Positions 47,612-56,485 of a DNA stretch of 64,000 nt are shown piece by piece. Position numbers and translations under genes: made by a program. Source of the stretch: Campylobacteraceae bacterium (GTDB taxonomy: Bacteria > Campylobacterota > Campylobacteria > Campylobacterales > Sulfurovaceae); contig JALWNT010000101.1 of NCBI GenBank assembly GCA_027080995.1, positions 20,772 through 84,771 of the forward strand, written 5' to 3'. Under the pieces are notes generated by a model. It ran no database searches. It saw nothing but the letters and a program-made list of their open reading frames with translations, and was not told the origin of the DNA. How positions within the stretch are numbered: the first letter of the stretch is position 1; every line of letters begins with the position of its first letter.

Positions 47612-48334
47612 ATGAAAGATCCTGATTCTTCGATAAAAATCGGACCGATCGAAACGCATCGCTGCCCTTTTTGCGGAGCGGACAGACTCTATGAGCTATC
47701 GGACGGACGACGCAAATGCGCGATATGCAAACGGCGCCACGCTCCCAAAAAGCTGCAAAGAGAGTTTGATCTCATCGAATGTTTTTGTCGCAATCAAAGC
47801 GCCTTGCAGGCAGCCGAAACGTTAGGCATCACCTACGTAACGGCCAAAAACTTTTTCGACCGCATCCGCCGATTGCTGCCTGCGCTACTCGAGGCCGACT
47901 ACGAGCAAAACCGCGACCGGATCACGGAGTACGACGAGTATCTCTACCTTGACCACTCCAAACGCAAAGACAAACGCCGGATCTTCGAGGCGCACAATCT
48001 GCTTACCTTCGACTACGGAGGACGAACCTATTCGATCCTGATGCCGCCGCTGGATCGCTTCAAAGTGGCCTTTTTGGAGGACGGGTTGGAGGAGGTTTAC
48101 TATCGGGAGTTTTCACGGTTTCTCACCATCCACCGCATCGCCCGACTCAAAAGCCGTGACAACACCATCGTGCGCTTTTGGCGCTTTCTCGACGAGCATA
48201 TGAAGCACTATCGGGGCGTAAACCCGGAAAATTTCTTTTACTATCTCAAAGAGGCGGAGTTTCTCTTCAATTATCCGATGCCTCGCCGGGAAGCGGTCTT
48301 GAGAGAATTGCTTTGGGGGTTCAAAGCCCGATAG
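47612..48334 (+). CDS. Transposase-derived zinc-ribbon protein (IS1595-like), domesticated
   Basis: A 240-residue protein. The N-terminal zinc ribbon C18-PFC...C36-AIC39 (HRCPFCGADRLYELSDGRRK) and the following HTH (LQAAETLGITYVTAKNFFDR) match the front of IS1595/ISXO2 transposases. The C-terminal YRGVNPENFFYYLKEAEFLF matches their end. The region carrying the second catalytic Asp appears shortened, and no terminal inverted repeats or target duplication flank the gene. It is divergent from nikM and overlaps the 3' end of hypF by 64 nt. A domesticated DNA-binding protein acting at the nik palindrome is a reasonable guess. A TATCAT box lies 9 nt before the ATG. Confidence 0.7.
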   Translation: MKDPDSSIKIGPIETHRCPFCGADRLYELSDGRRKCAICKRRHAPKKLQREFDLIECFCRNQSALQAAETLGITYVTAKNFFDRIRRLLPALLEADYEQNRDRITEYDEYLYLDHSKRKDKRRIFEAHNLLTFDYGGRTYSILMPPLDRFKVAFLEDGLEEVYYREFSRFLTIHRIARLKSRDNTIVRFWRFLDEHMKHYRGVNPENFFYYLKEAEFLFNYPMPRREAVLRELLWGFKAR

Positions 48335-50643
48335 AGCTCTCCCAGGGAGATCGCCGCATCGTTGGGGGGCAGTGTTTTCGAGAGCATCAATCGATCAGAG
48401 AAGGGGCTTTCGAGGCAACGCTCCATCAATCTGCGGTTTTGGAAGACGCCGCCGCCAAGCACGATCGGCAGCTCAGGATACTGCGCGGCAAAATGCGCCA
48501 TCGTTTGAACCGTCGCCGGGATAAACGCGCGGACGGCCTCTTTGTTGCCGCGACTTAAGGTACGAATCAGCGGCTGCCAGTCGATGAGATTCCCTTGGAT
48601 CTCAAAGAGCGGCTCGCAAACAGACACGCCAGTGCAGCCTTGCGCCTCCAACCGCAGGCCGCTTTCGCCTTCGTAGCTTTGAAATTGGCAGAGGCCGGCC
48701 AAGGAGGCGACGGCGTCAAAAAGCCGTCCCATCGATGTGCTAACAGGTGCGTTGAGCCCCTTTTGCCACGACTGATGCAATAGACGGATTTCGGCCGGCC
48801 GGAAAGCCTGCACCGTCGGAATCTTCATCGCAAGAATCTCTTCCAAATCATAAAGCTCAAAAAGCATCGCCAACGCGACGCGACGCGGCTCTTTGACCGC
48901 TCTTTCGCCGCCAAGGAGCCGAAAGGGACGCAGATGGGCGATGCGTTCGAATCCCCGCACATCGGCCAGCAGCACCTCCCCGCCCCAGATCGTCCCGTCG
49001 GTGCCGTAGCCCGTGCCGTCGAAAGCGAAAGCCAAGACCTTGTCCCGATAGCCGTATTCCGCCATCACCGCCAGAACGTGGGCGTAATGGTGCTGCACCT
49101 GATGAATTTCGGATTTTTGGTTTTGGATTTTGAATGCCTTTGCCCATTTTGTCGTCTCATACCCCGGATGAAGGTCGCAGACGATCGTTTCGGGGGCAAA
49201 GTCGTAAAATCGGCGGAAGGTTTGAACGGTACGGGTGAAATACTCCATCGCCTCGATGCCGTTTAGATCGCCGATGTGGGGAGAGAGGATGATCTTGTCG
49301 TGTAGCGAAAGAGCGACGGTGTTTTTCTGGTTGGCGCCCACCGCCAGGATCGGGGGCAAATCTTTCCGATGCGCGGGCAGGCTCAGCGGCGCGATACCTC
49401 TGGCGACGCGCAGCCACTGCACTCGATCGCTGATGACCTGCGCCACACTGTCGTCGCAGGCGTTGACGATTTCGCGGTCGTGATCGAGTACGGCATCGAC
49501 GATATGGCCCAACTTTCGGCGCAGCGTCTCGCCGTCACGGATGATCGGCTCATCCGAGAGATTCGCGCTGGTGGCGACGATCGGGCGATGCAGTCGATCG
49601 AGCAGCAGATGATGCAGCGGCGTGTAGGGCAGCATCACCCCGATACGGCCGATGCCGGGTGCGACGGCTTCGGCAATCAAAGCGGAGGCTTTTTTTTCCA
49701 GCAGCACGATGGGCCGCTCTTTGGAAGCAAGCAAACTCTCTTCGGCCTTGTCGATTTTGGCCAACTCCTTGGCCGCTTCGAGGGAGGCGCTCATTACGGC
49801 AAAAGGTTTGGCCGGGCGGCGTTTGCGCTCTCTTAGGCGTTGCACGGCCGCTTCACTCAAAGCGTCGCAAATCAGATGGAAGCCGCCCAACCCTTTGATC
49901 GCCACGATCTGGCCCGCTTCGATCCGCCGGGCCGTCTCTTCGAGAAAAGCTTCGCTCGCCTCTCGAGGGTTGTCAGCTCCGTCAAGCTCTTGCCAACGCT
50001 TGTCAACCTTGTGCCAAAAGCTCAATCTCGGCCCGCACTCCCAGCAGCCGATGGGCTGGGCGTGGTAGCGGCGATTGCGCGGATCTTCGTATTCGCGGCG
50101 GCAGGCGGCGCACATTTCAAACGCGGACATCGAGGTGTTGGGGCGATCGTAGGGGACGCTACGGAGGATGGAATACCTCGGTCCGCAGTCGGTGCAGGTG
50201 ATGAAAGGGTAGCGATGGCGGCGGTTTGCGGGATCGTCCATCTCCGCTTTGCACGCGTCGCAAAGACTCATATCGGGAAGCACCGCGACGCTTTTCTCCT
50301 CCCGACGTTCGGAGTCAACGATTTGAAATTTTTGTAAAGCTTGGGCTTGACACTCTTTGACAAGCAACGAATCGATACGCGCCAGCGGAGGCGTTTCGTT
50401 ACGCAGGCGCTTCACAAAGCGATTCAGCGCCTTGTGAGCCCCTTCGATGTGCAGCGTCACTCCTTCCGCATCGTTGCGCACCCAGCCGCGCACCCCCTCT
50501 TCCTCAGCCAGTCGGTAGACAAAAGGGCGGAAACCGACCCCCTGCACCAGGCCGCTGATCGAAATGGTGCACGCCCGAATATTTCGCGAAGCCCCTAACG
50601 CAGACTCTTTCGGAGTGATCATCGCATCTTCATCGAAACTCAA
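48271..50643 (-). CDS. hypF: Carbamoyltransferase HypF
   Basis: A 790-residue maturation enzyme that transfers the carbamoyl group to HypE. In order: acylphosphatase-like domain (about 25-110; SGLVQGVGFRPFVYRLA), two zinc fingers (CDAC...CTDC and CAAC...CWEC, about 126-205), YrdC-like adenylate domain (about 235-410) and Kae1-like domain (about 440-770; QVQHHYAHVLA, AFDGTGYGTDGTIWGGE, GGGVFQN). All key motifs are present. The 3' end overlaps the convergent transposase-derived gene by 64 nt. A short sequence just before QVQHHYAH (KIQNQKSEIH) resembles the intergenic word arrays and may be an in-frame insertion. Confidence 0.95.
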   Translation of the reverse strand: MSFDEDAMITPKESALGASRNIRACTISISGLVQGVGFRPFVYRLAEEEGVRGWVRNDAEGVTLHIEGAHKALNRFVKRLRNETPPLARIDSLLVKECQAQALQKFQIVDSERREEKSVAVLPDMSLCDACKAEMDDPANRRHRYPFITCTDCGPRYSILRSVPYDRPNTSMSAFEMCAACRREYEDPRNRRYHAQPIGCWECGPRLSFWHKVDKRWQELDGADNPREASEAFLEETARRIEAGQIVAIKGLGGFHLICDALSEAAVQRLRERKRRPAKPFAVMSASLEAAKELAKIDKAEESLLASKERPIVLLEKKASALIAEAVAPGIGRIGVMLPYTPLHHLLLDRLHRPIVATSANLSDEPIIRDGETLRRKLGHIVDAVLDHDREIVNACDDSVAQVISDRVQWLRVARGIAPLSLPAHRKDLPPILAVGANQKNTVALSLHDKIILSPHIGDLNGIEAMEYFTRTVQTFRRFYDFAPETIVCDLHPGYETTKWAKAFKIQNQKSEIHQVQHHYAHVLAVMAEYGYRDKVLAFAFDGTGYGTDGTIWGGEVLLADVRGFERIAHLRPFRLLGGERAVKEPRRVALAMLFELYDLEEILAMKIPTVQAFRPAEIRLLHQSWQKGLNAPVSTSMGRLFDAVASLAGLCQFQSYEGESGLRLEAQGCTGVSVCEPLFEIQGNLIDWQPLIRTLSRGNKEAVRAFIPATVQTMAHFAAQYPELPIVLGGGVFQNRRLMERCLESPFSDRLMLSKTLPPNDAAISLGELYRALNPQSNSLKTASRRGIG

Positions 50644-50659
50644 TGCTTTTTTTCATCTT

Positions 50660-52090
50660 TTAGTTTTTCACTCTTCCGTCCAACGCGATCCGATCGGAAA
50701 AATAGGGTTTGGAGATTTGGAATTTGCTCAAAATCCGGCTGAAAAGGACCGAATTGGCGAAAAGGTCACCCATCAGGAGGAAAGAGTCGATCTTGAATTG
50801 ACGCTTCAGCTGCCCCAGCACGGAGACGACCATATCCCCGTAGGCTTCGAAAATGCTGTAGGCGAGGTAGTGCGCATCCGTGCCCGCGAGGCGAAAGCTC
50901 ATAATCGAGCCGATCATCGCGGCGTAATCGAAATCACCCTCATTGAACTGCATATCGATCTTGAGCCCGCCGTTGCCGTGAAACTCCAAGGACTTGTCGC
51001 TCAGCACCTCAAATCCCGGCTCCTCCAAGCCGAGAATCAATGCAATCGTCGTAAAGAGATCGATCGACTCATTCAGCGATTCGTTCAACTTCTGAGCGGT
51101 TTCGGGAAAACGCTCAGCGAAATTTTCCAATAGGCGTTTGCGGCGGGAATCCGCCTCCATCTGCTCAAGGGTTTGACGCAGCGAAAATTCCTGAAAAGCA
51201 ATCGCTTTTTTGACCCCAAATTCATTGACCACGGGAAAGCTCACCCCGTGCCCGCGGCTCAGATACGCTCCGATCGCTTCCGAGACTCCGGCCTCTTTTC
51301 GGATATTCAGGAAACGGTTGAGTACGGCATCCTCGTGCAACGGTTCAAGCGGTGCGCTGATCCGGTTGTCGTAGATCATATGCAGATGCTCCTGCACCAA
51401 AACCGCATCGGGCTCCCCCTCCCTTTCGTCGAAAAAGAGGGTCGCAATTCCACTCTCTTTGGCGTTGAGGGCAGCCAAAACGCTTTTGACATTGTAGGGA
51501 GCTTTGAGGCGCAGAAACTTTTTGCCGGTGAGCGACTTGAGTTCCTCGTCTTTTACCGTCACTTTGAGCGTCGGCTTTTCGATGGAAAAAAGCGCCTTGA
51601 TCTCTTCATCGGTGACGAGAAAGAGCTCCCGCACTTTCGACGCGTCGCAGAGCAGGACCGTATCGTTGCCGTTGTAGTGGGGAGAGAAGTAGGTGGCGTC
51701 TTGATCCTCGTAGACTTCATCGTTGGCGTAGTGGGTGCAAACAACCGTATCGTCCAAATAGCGCTCGCTGGCGGGATCGGTGATCTCTTCCAGGCAGCGG
51801 GGACAGGGAGCCAACGCATAGGCGGGGGAGTGGAAGCGCTCGGCTTTGGGCTCGATCTCGATCCTCTGCGTCGTGATCTCCCCTAGGAAGATCGAATGGG
51901 GCAGATACTTCTGCGTATAGGCGCTGAAACGCTCCAGGGCGGCGGGGTCCTCCTCGGAGAGGATCATCGTGATCGTTTTGTCGTTTTGCTCGACACTACC
52001 TCGGACACCGCTCTCCTCGATGGCGGCTTGCAGAAAACCGGCGAAATATCGGTGTTCGATCTTGAATCGGATGTTTTGGACGATGGACAT
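50660..52090 (-). CDS. hydE: HydE-like hydrogenase accessory protein
   Basis: A 476-residue protein with partial resemblance to HypF. A zinc-finger-like CPRCLEEITDPASERYLDD (around 94-112) echoes the HypF finger region, and the C-terminal part (HGNGGLKIDMQF, then YAAMIGSIMSFRLAGTD) echoes the end of HypF's Kae1-like domain. The key HypF VQHHxAH and metal motifs are absent. In Wolinella and Helicobacter, hydE is the fifth gene of hydABCDE and is needed for hydrogenase activity; position and size match. It lies directly upstream of hypF (16 nt apart). Biochemical role unknown. Confidence 0.72.
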   Translation of the reverse strand: MSIVQNIRFKIEHRYFAGFLQAAIEESGVRGSVEQNDKTITMILSEEDPAALERFSAYTQKYLPHSIFLGEITTQRIEIEPKAERFHSPAYALAPCPRCLEEITDPASERYLDDTVVCTHYANDEVYEDQDATYFSPHYNGNDTVLLCDASKVRELFLVTDEEIKALFSIEKPTLKVTVKDEELKSLTGKKFLRLKAPYNVKSVLAALNAKESGIATLFFDEREGEPDAVLVQEHLHMIYDNRISAPLEPLHEDAVLNRFLNIRKEAGVSEAIGAYLSRGHGVSFPVVNEFGVKKAIAFQEFSLRQTLEQMEADSRRKRLLENFAERFPETAQKLNESLNESIDLFTTIALILGLEEPGFEVLSDKSLEFHGNGGLKIDMQFNEGDFDYAAMIGSIMSFRLAGTDAHYLAYSIFEAYGDMVVSVLGQLKRQFKIDSFLLMGDLFANSVLFSRILSKFQISKPYFSDRIALDGRVKN

Positions 52091-52095
52091 TGTTT

Positions 52096-52160
52096 GCCTT
52101 GGTATATTGGTATATTGGTGTATTGGTTATTGGGGACCGCAAAGCGGATATCCAAAATTT
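52096..52160. repeat. TATTGGTA/TATTGGTG word array with CCGCAAAGCGG hairpin
   Basis: Between hydD and hydE the words GGTATATT/GGTATATT/GGTGTATT/GGTTATT repeat (52101-52133), followed by the hairpin CCGC-AAA-GCGG (52137-52147) and ATATCCAAAATTTTTCATTC. This is the same design as 561-604 in the same strand sense. The remaining spacer (52161-52210) shows no gene; GAGAGGTTTCA at 52203-52213 is the same word that precedes family A copy 1. Confidence 0.65.
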
Positions 52161-52210
52161 TTCATTCTTAATTTTTAATTGAACCCTCTGAATAATGTTC
52201 AAGAGAGGTT

Positions 52211-52765
52211 TCAATTTTCAATTCTCCCTCGCGGGGCGGTAGGGTTGGCATAGAAGTCTATCACCTCATCCAGGCTGAGCGGTTTCGGTTTCGGCTTGGC
52301 CGTCACTCCGCTTCGCTCCAGCTCATCCAGAGCGGTATCGACAAAGGCGGGAAAAGCCCTTTTGAGTGTATCGCTCAACCCCGCTTTGACGCTCAGAATA
52401 TCTTCAGGGACGATGCCGATGATGTTGACATCGCTGAGCTTGCCGTTGAGGGCCGCGATTTCGAGCATCTCCACGATCTCCACCTCGTGAGCGGTCTGTT
52501 TGTAGCTACCGAGACCCAGCAGTTCTTCACCGGGGATATTGTAGATGGAACCCGGAACGTCGTTTTTCATCGTGATCGTATCGAGGATGATCACTTTGTC
52601 GTAGTCGGTGTAGTAGGTCATCAACTGAAAGCCCAGCACCCCGCCGTCGACCAGCGTCACATCGCCGTCAAAGTCGTAATTTTCCGCCAAATATCGCTGG
52701 GCATAGACGCCCACCCCTTCATCGCGGAAGATCACCGTCCCCGCACCGACAACCGCTAGTCGCAA
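52211..52765 (-). CDS. hydD: Hydrogenase maturation endopeptidase HydD
   Basis: A 184-residue protease of the HyaD/HybD type that trims the large subunit C-terminus after nickel insertion. It starts with LRLAVVGAGTVIFRDEGVGV; the acidic residue in RDEG and later Asp and His residues form the nickel-sensing site. The start is taken as the TTG at 52765, because AAAGGAAC lies 5 nt upstream and the family begins at this point; no ATG is available in frame between the hydC stop and the conserved core. The C-terminal tail (SLDEVIDFY and beyond) is slightly longer than usual. Confidence 0.88.
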   Translation of the reverse strand: MRLAVVGAGTVIFRDEGVGVYAQRYLAENYDFDGDVTLVDGGVLGFQLMTYYTDYDKVIILDTITMKNDVPGSIYNIPGEELLGLGSYKQTAHEVEIVEMLEIAALNGKLSDVNIIGIVPEDILSVKAGLSDTLKRAFPAFVDTALDELERSGVTAKPKPKPLSLDEVIDFYANPTAPRGRIEN

Positions 52766-52790
52766 ACCGTTCCTTTTCGAGATCCTCTTT

Positions 52791-53492
52791 TCATTTCTCT
52801 TTCGCAAACTTGCTTCCGCCGAAGACGATGGCGATATCGCCCTCTTGCCAGAAGATCGTGCGCCACACCTCATAATAGATGTGGAACATCACCCAAACGA
52901 TGATGAAGTACATACTCATATGGTGCCAGTAGCGTACATCCATATTGGTGCCGCCGGTGAAAGCGACGGTCCAGTCGGTCGCCCAGTGCAACAGAGCCGG
53001 CCACCAATCCCCGATACTGCTGTGCCCGCTCTCCAAGCCCTGAACATAGAGTTGCAATCCCGTAAAGAGCATCCAGACCAACAGCAGATGGAAGATCAGG
53101 AAATAGACCGCATTGAAACTGTCGGCGTGGCTGGAGTCGAACTTCTTGACCCGGTTGAAGGTGATCAAGTTGAAAAAAACCGCGAAAAATTCGACGATAT
53201 TCTTCGGTGTCGGAAGGAGTTTCAGGATCGGCTTTTCGAAGCGACTGAAGAAGTAGAGGTAGGCGATGACGATGGAGCTGACATCGAAGATGATCGCCGC
53301 CATCAGATGCACCCAGCGATTCCAAGCCATCACGTACTTATCCACCGCAGGTTCGGCGATGAGGGTCTGGTAATAAGGATGCCCGATGTAGAGGCCGGTG
53401 ATCACCGCCGCCACCATACAGATCGCCACCACCCAGTGGTTGATCCGCATAAAAGTCGTCATCCTCTTGACGTTTTTGTATCCGGCTTTCAT
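52791..53492 (-). CDS. hydC: Hydrogenase cytochrome b subunit HydC
   Basis: A 233-residue membrane di-heme cytochrome b that passes electrons from the hydrogenase to menaquinone. Four membrane helices are visible. Heme-ligand histidines lie in RINHWVVAICM (helix 1), LIFHLLLVWML and YWHHMSMYFIIVWVMFHIYYE (helix 4 region). Length and pattern match Wolinella HydC and NiFe hydrogenase cytochrome b (HyaC family). AAAGGAGG precedes the ATG, and it starts 12 nt after the large-subunit gene. Confidence 0.93.
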   Translation of the reverse strand: MKAGYKNVKRMTTFMRINHWVVAICMVAAVITGLYIGHPYYQTLIAEPAVDKYVMAWNRWVHLMAAIIFDVSSIVIAYLYFFSRFEKPILKLLPTPKNIVEFFAVFFNLITFNRVKKFDSSHADSFNAVYFLIFHLLLVWMLFTGLQLYVQGLESGHSSIGDWWPALLHWATDWTVAFTGGTNMDVRYWHHMSMYFIIVWVMFHIYYEVWRTIFWQEGDIAIVFGGSKFAKEK

Positions 53493-53504
53493 GGAATGCC
53501 TCCT

Positions 53505-55250
53505 TTAGACACTGCAGCTGGTGCTGACTTTGAAGCTGCCCAGCTCTTTGCCTTTGGTATCGACGATGTGCACCGCACAGGCGATGCAGGGGTCGAAGCT
53601 GTGCACGGTGCGCAGAATCTCCAACGGCTGCTCGGGATCGGCAACTTTGGTACCGATGAGCGCCGCTTCATAAGCTCCCATCCGCCCTTTGCCGTCTCTG
53701 GGCGATGCATTCCAGGTGGAGGGGACGACGGCCTGGTAGTTTTCGATCTTGCCGTCTTTGATCTTCACCCAATGGCCCAAAGCGCCCCGGGGCGCCTCTT
53801 CGAGGCCGTACCCTTTGGCGTCCTTGCTCACTTTGTCGAAATCGAACTCCGTCCAGGTACTGTGATCGCCGGCAGCGACGTTGGCAGCCAACTCGTCGAT
53901 CCACTCCATCATCACATCGGCCATCATCTCGGTCTCGATGGCCCGAGCGGCCGTGCGGCCCACGGTAGAGAAGAGGACGCTTGCCGGTGCAGACTTGTCC
54001 AGCCCCAGCAGGTGTCCCAGTCGATCGAGGAAACCTGTGACGTATTTGGTGATCCGTTCGTCTTTGGAAGCGACGCCCACGACCATTCTGGCCAGTGGTC
54101 CCACTTCGACCCGGGTATCTCCATAGATCGGGGCTTTGATCCAGCTGTATTTCTCGTCGGTCTTGAGATATGCCAAACCGTCCGCCTCTTTTTTCAATCC
54201 CGTATATTCGGGGATCGTCGTTCCGTTGAAAGGGTGCTGGGGTGCGGGGGCCTTGTACCAGCTGTGGGTGACGTCTTCGGTCACTTTGGCCTGATCGAAG
54301 GGGATGACCTTACTCAAATCGCCGCCTAGAACCACACCCGAGGGGAAGAGCAACGACGCTTTGTAGAAGTCATTGTCGTCCAGACGGAAACCGCCGTAGG
54401 TCATATAGTTCTTCAGCCCGGCTCCGGTGCCGTCGAGGGCTTCGTCGGCATAGACGGTCCCCGCCATCGCGATGTCGGCCAAATAGGCATTTTTGATGAA
54501 ATTACGGGCTTTGATCAGGATCGATTTGAACTCGGCGTTGCGGGCGGGATTGATGATGTCCTGGACGCAGGTGACCCCGCCGACGACGATGCTCTGGGGA
54601 TGGGGCATCTTGCCCCCGTAGATCGCCATCAGTTTGGACATATCCCGCTGCAGATCCAGGGCCTCCAGATAGTGGGCCACCCCGATCAGGTTCTGCTCGG
54701 GGGTCAGCTTGTAGTGCTTGTTGCCCCAGTAGCCGTTGGCGAAGAGTCCCAGGCGCCCCTGCTTGACAAACTTTTGCAAGCGCTCCTGCACCGCCCGCAA
54801 CTCTCCGACTCCGGTCCCGTAGGGAGTATCACACCACTTGAGCGCCTCTTGGGATGCTTTGACAGGATCGGCTTTGAGAGCCTGGGTGATGTCGATCCAG
54901 TCCAAGCCGTGGAGATGATAGAAGTGCACCGTGTGGTCGTGCAGATAGAGGGCGCCTTGCATCAGGTTTCGGACGATCCGGGCGTTTTTGGGGATTTTCA
55001 CCTTGAACGCATTCTCCACCGCCTCGATGGAGCGCTGATAATGGGTCCCGGTACAAACACCGCAGATCCGCATCGCCAGCAGCCCGGCATCCCGGGGATC
55101 CCGCCCTTTGAGGATCGTCTCGATCCCGCGGAACATCGTGGAGCTGGCGTAGGCATCCTTGATCACATTGTTCTCGTCGATCACCGCTTCGATACGGAGG
55201 TGTCCCTCGATCCGGGTGATGGGGTCTACGATAATATGTTTGCTGCTCAT
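53505..55250 (-). CDS. hydB: [NiFe] hydrogenase large subunit HydB
   Basis: A 581-residue catalytic subunit, oxidising H2 at a NiFe(CN)2CO centre. The first nickel motif is RICGVCTGTHYQ (around 61-72), and the second is DPCIACAVH near the C-terminus. Twenty residues (IVDTKGKELGSFKVSTSCSV) follow that final histidine and would be removed by HydD after nickel insertion. Start at 55250 has GAGGAG six bases upstream. The protein travels across the membrane together with the Tat-targeted small subunit and faces the periplasm. Confidence 0.97.
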   Translation of the reverse strand: MSSKHIIVDPITRIEGHLRIEAVIDENNVIKDAYASSTMFRGIETILKGRDPRDAGLLAMRICGVCTGTHYQRSIEAVENAFKVKIPKNARIVRNLMQGALYLHDHTVHFYHLHGLDWIDITQALKADPVKASQEALKWCDTPYGTGVGELRAVQERLQKFVKQGRLGLFANGYWGNKHYKLTPEQNLIGVAHYLEALDLQRDMSKLMAIYGGKMPHPQSIVVGGVTCVQDIINPARNAEFKSILIKARNFIKNAYLADIAMAGTVYADEALDGTGAGLKNYMTYGGFRLDDNDFYKASLLFPSGVVLGGDLSKVIPFDQAKVTEDVTHSWYKAPAPQHPFNGTTIPEYTGLKKEADGLAYLKTDEKYSWIKAPIYGDTRVEVGPLARMVVGVASKDERITKYVTGFLDRLGHLLGLDKSAPASVLFSTVGRTAARAIETEMMADVMMEWIDELAANVAAGDHSTWTEFDFDKVSKDAKGYGLEEAPRGALGHWVKIKDGKIENYQAVVPSTWNASPRDGKGRMGAYEAALIGTKVADPEQPLEILRTVHSFDPCIACAVHIVDTKGKELGSFKVSTSCSV

Positions 55251-55252
55251 AA

Positions 55253-56473
55253 TTACTCCTCGTCTTTTTTACCTGCTGTCGCGCTGACCGCCGCGTGGAT
55301 GGCGATGCCCACACCCGCCGCCGTCAACAATCCCAAACCGAACTGATCCACACTTTTCTCCACGCCGCCGGTCGGTGCCTTGATGTCGGCGTCGGCCATC
55401 GGACGCTCATACGCGTATTTGTCCCAAAACTGCGGCTCGGAGCAGCCGATGCAGCCGTGCCCGGCGCCGATGGGCCAGTTGGTCCCGCTGTTGTAGCGGA
55501 CGATGGAGCAGTTGTTGAAAGTCATCGGGCCCTTGCAGCCCATCTTGTAGAGGCACCAGTTGTTCTGCGCCCCCTCGTCGCCCCACTCTTCGACGAATTC
55601 ACCGGCGTCGAAGTGCGCCCGACGTTCGCAGTTGTCGTGGATCCGATAGCCGAAGGCGAACTTGGGCCGGTTGAGATGGTCCAGCTCCGGAATCTGTCCG
55701 GTCAGAACGAAGTGGATGATCGTTCCGGTGATGTTGGCCGGGTTGGCCGGGCAGGCGGGGATATTGATGATCGGCTTGCCCTTGACGATGTCCTGGACCC
55801 CGACCGCTCCGGTGGGATTGGGAGCCGCGGCGGGCACCCCGCCGAAGGTGGCGCAAGTCCCCACTGCCACCACCGCAGCGCTGTTGCCGGCGACACGAAG
55901 CAGATGCTCTTCGAAGGTTTCGGCCTTGGCTCCGATGGTACACCACTCCTTCCCTACTCCCACAGGCACAGAGCCTTCCACGACACAGAGGTATTTCCCC
56001 TTGAAAGTCTTCATCGCTTCATCCAGATGCGCTTCGGCTTGATACCCTGCCGCCGCCATCAGCGTTTCGTTGAACTCCAGGTCGATGGTCTCCAGAATCA
56101 GCTCGTCGATGGTGGGCGAGTCGGACCGCAGAATCGCCTCGGAGTTTCCGGCACAATCTTGCAGCTCAATCCAGATCACGGGGACCCGATTCATCAGTTC
56201 GGCCGCTTCGGCCACCAGCGGAGTGAAGGAGGCCGGCAGCATCAGCATCGCCGTGATCGCACTGGCCCACTTCATAAAGTCCCGTCGGCTCAGTCCTTCG
56301 GCATCCAAAGCCTTTTGGATATCCATTTTCGTCGCCGCCGGCGTCTGCCGCAGTTCATTGAGCCGCTTCTCCATCGTGCGGCGAAGCTTCTCGTAATAGG
56401 CCTCCCCCCGATTGGTGTTGACCCGCACTCCCTTGGCGCTAAACATCTTCGCCAATGCGTCACGTCTATCCAT
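55253..56473 (-). CDS. hydA: [NiFe] hydrogenase small subunit HydA (Tat-exported)
   Basis: A 406-residue subunit carrying three FeS clusters. The twin-arginine signal is LSRRDFMKWASAITAMLMLP (around 61-80), preceded by an unusually long 60-residue lead that begins MDRRDALAKMFSAKG. The start is supported by GGGAGGT just upstream. Cluster motifs: DCAGNSEAILRS (where CTGCSE is usual), GTCATFGG, IPACPANP, the distal IHDNC, and GHGCIGCSEPQFWD. The C-terminal hydrophobic anchor is LLTAAGVGIAIHAAV. In the proximal-cluster motif the second Cys is Asn. The gene follows an 18-bp palindrome and begins the hydABCDE operon. Confidence 0.95.
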   Translation of the reverse strand: MDRRDALAKMFSAKGVRVNTNRGEAYYEKLRRTMEKRLNELRQTPAATKMDIQKALDAEGLSRRDFMKWASAITAMLMLPASFTPLVAEAAELMNRVPVIWIELQDCAGNSEAILRSDSPTIDELILETIDLEFNETLMAAAGYQAEAHLDEAMKTFKGKYLCVVEGSVPVGVGKEWCTIGAKAETFEEHLLRVAGNSAAVVAVGTCATFGGVPAAAPNPTGAVGVQDIVKGKPIINIPACPANPANITGTIIHFVLTGQIPELDHLNRPKFAFGYRIHDNCERRAHFDAGEFVEEWGDEGAQNNWCLYKMGCKGPMTFNNCSIVRYNSGTNWPIGAGHGCIGCSEPQFWDKYAYERPMADADIKAPTGGVEKSVDQFGLGLLTAAGVGIAIHAAVSATAGKKDEE

Positions 56474-56485
56474 AACATACCTCCC

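Noticed and set aside
47612..48334. Intact insertion sequence
   Set aside because: No flanking inverted repeats or target duplications were found; the ends are tightly fitted between nikM and hypF, and the catalytic core seems incomplete.
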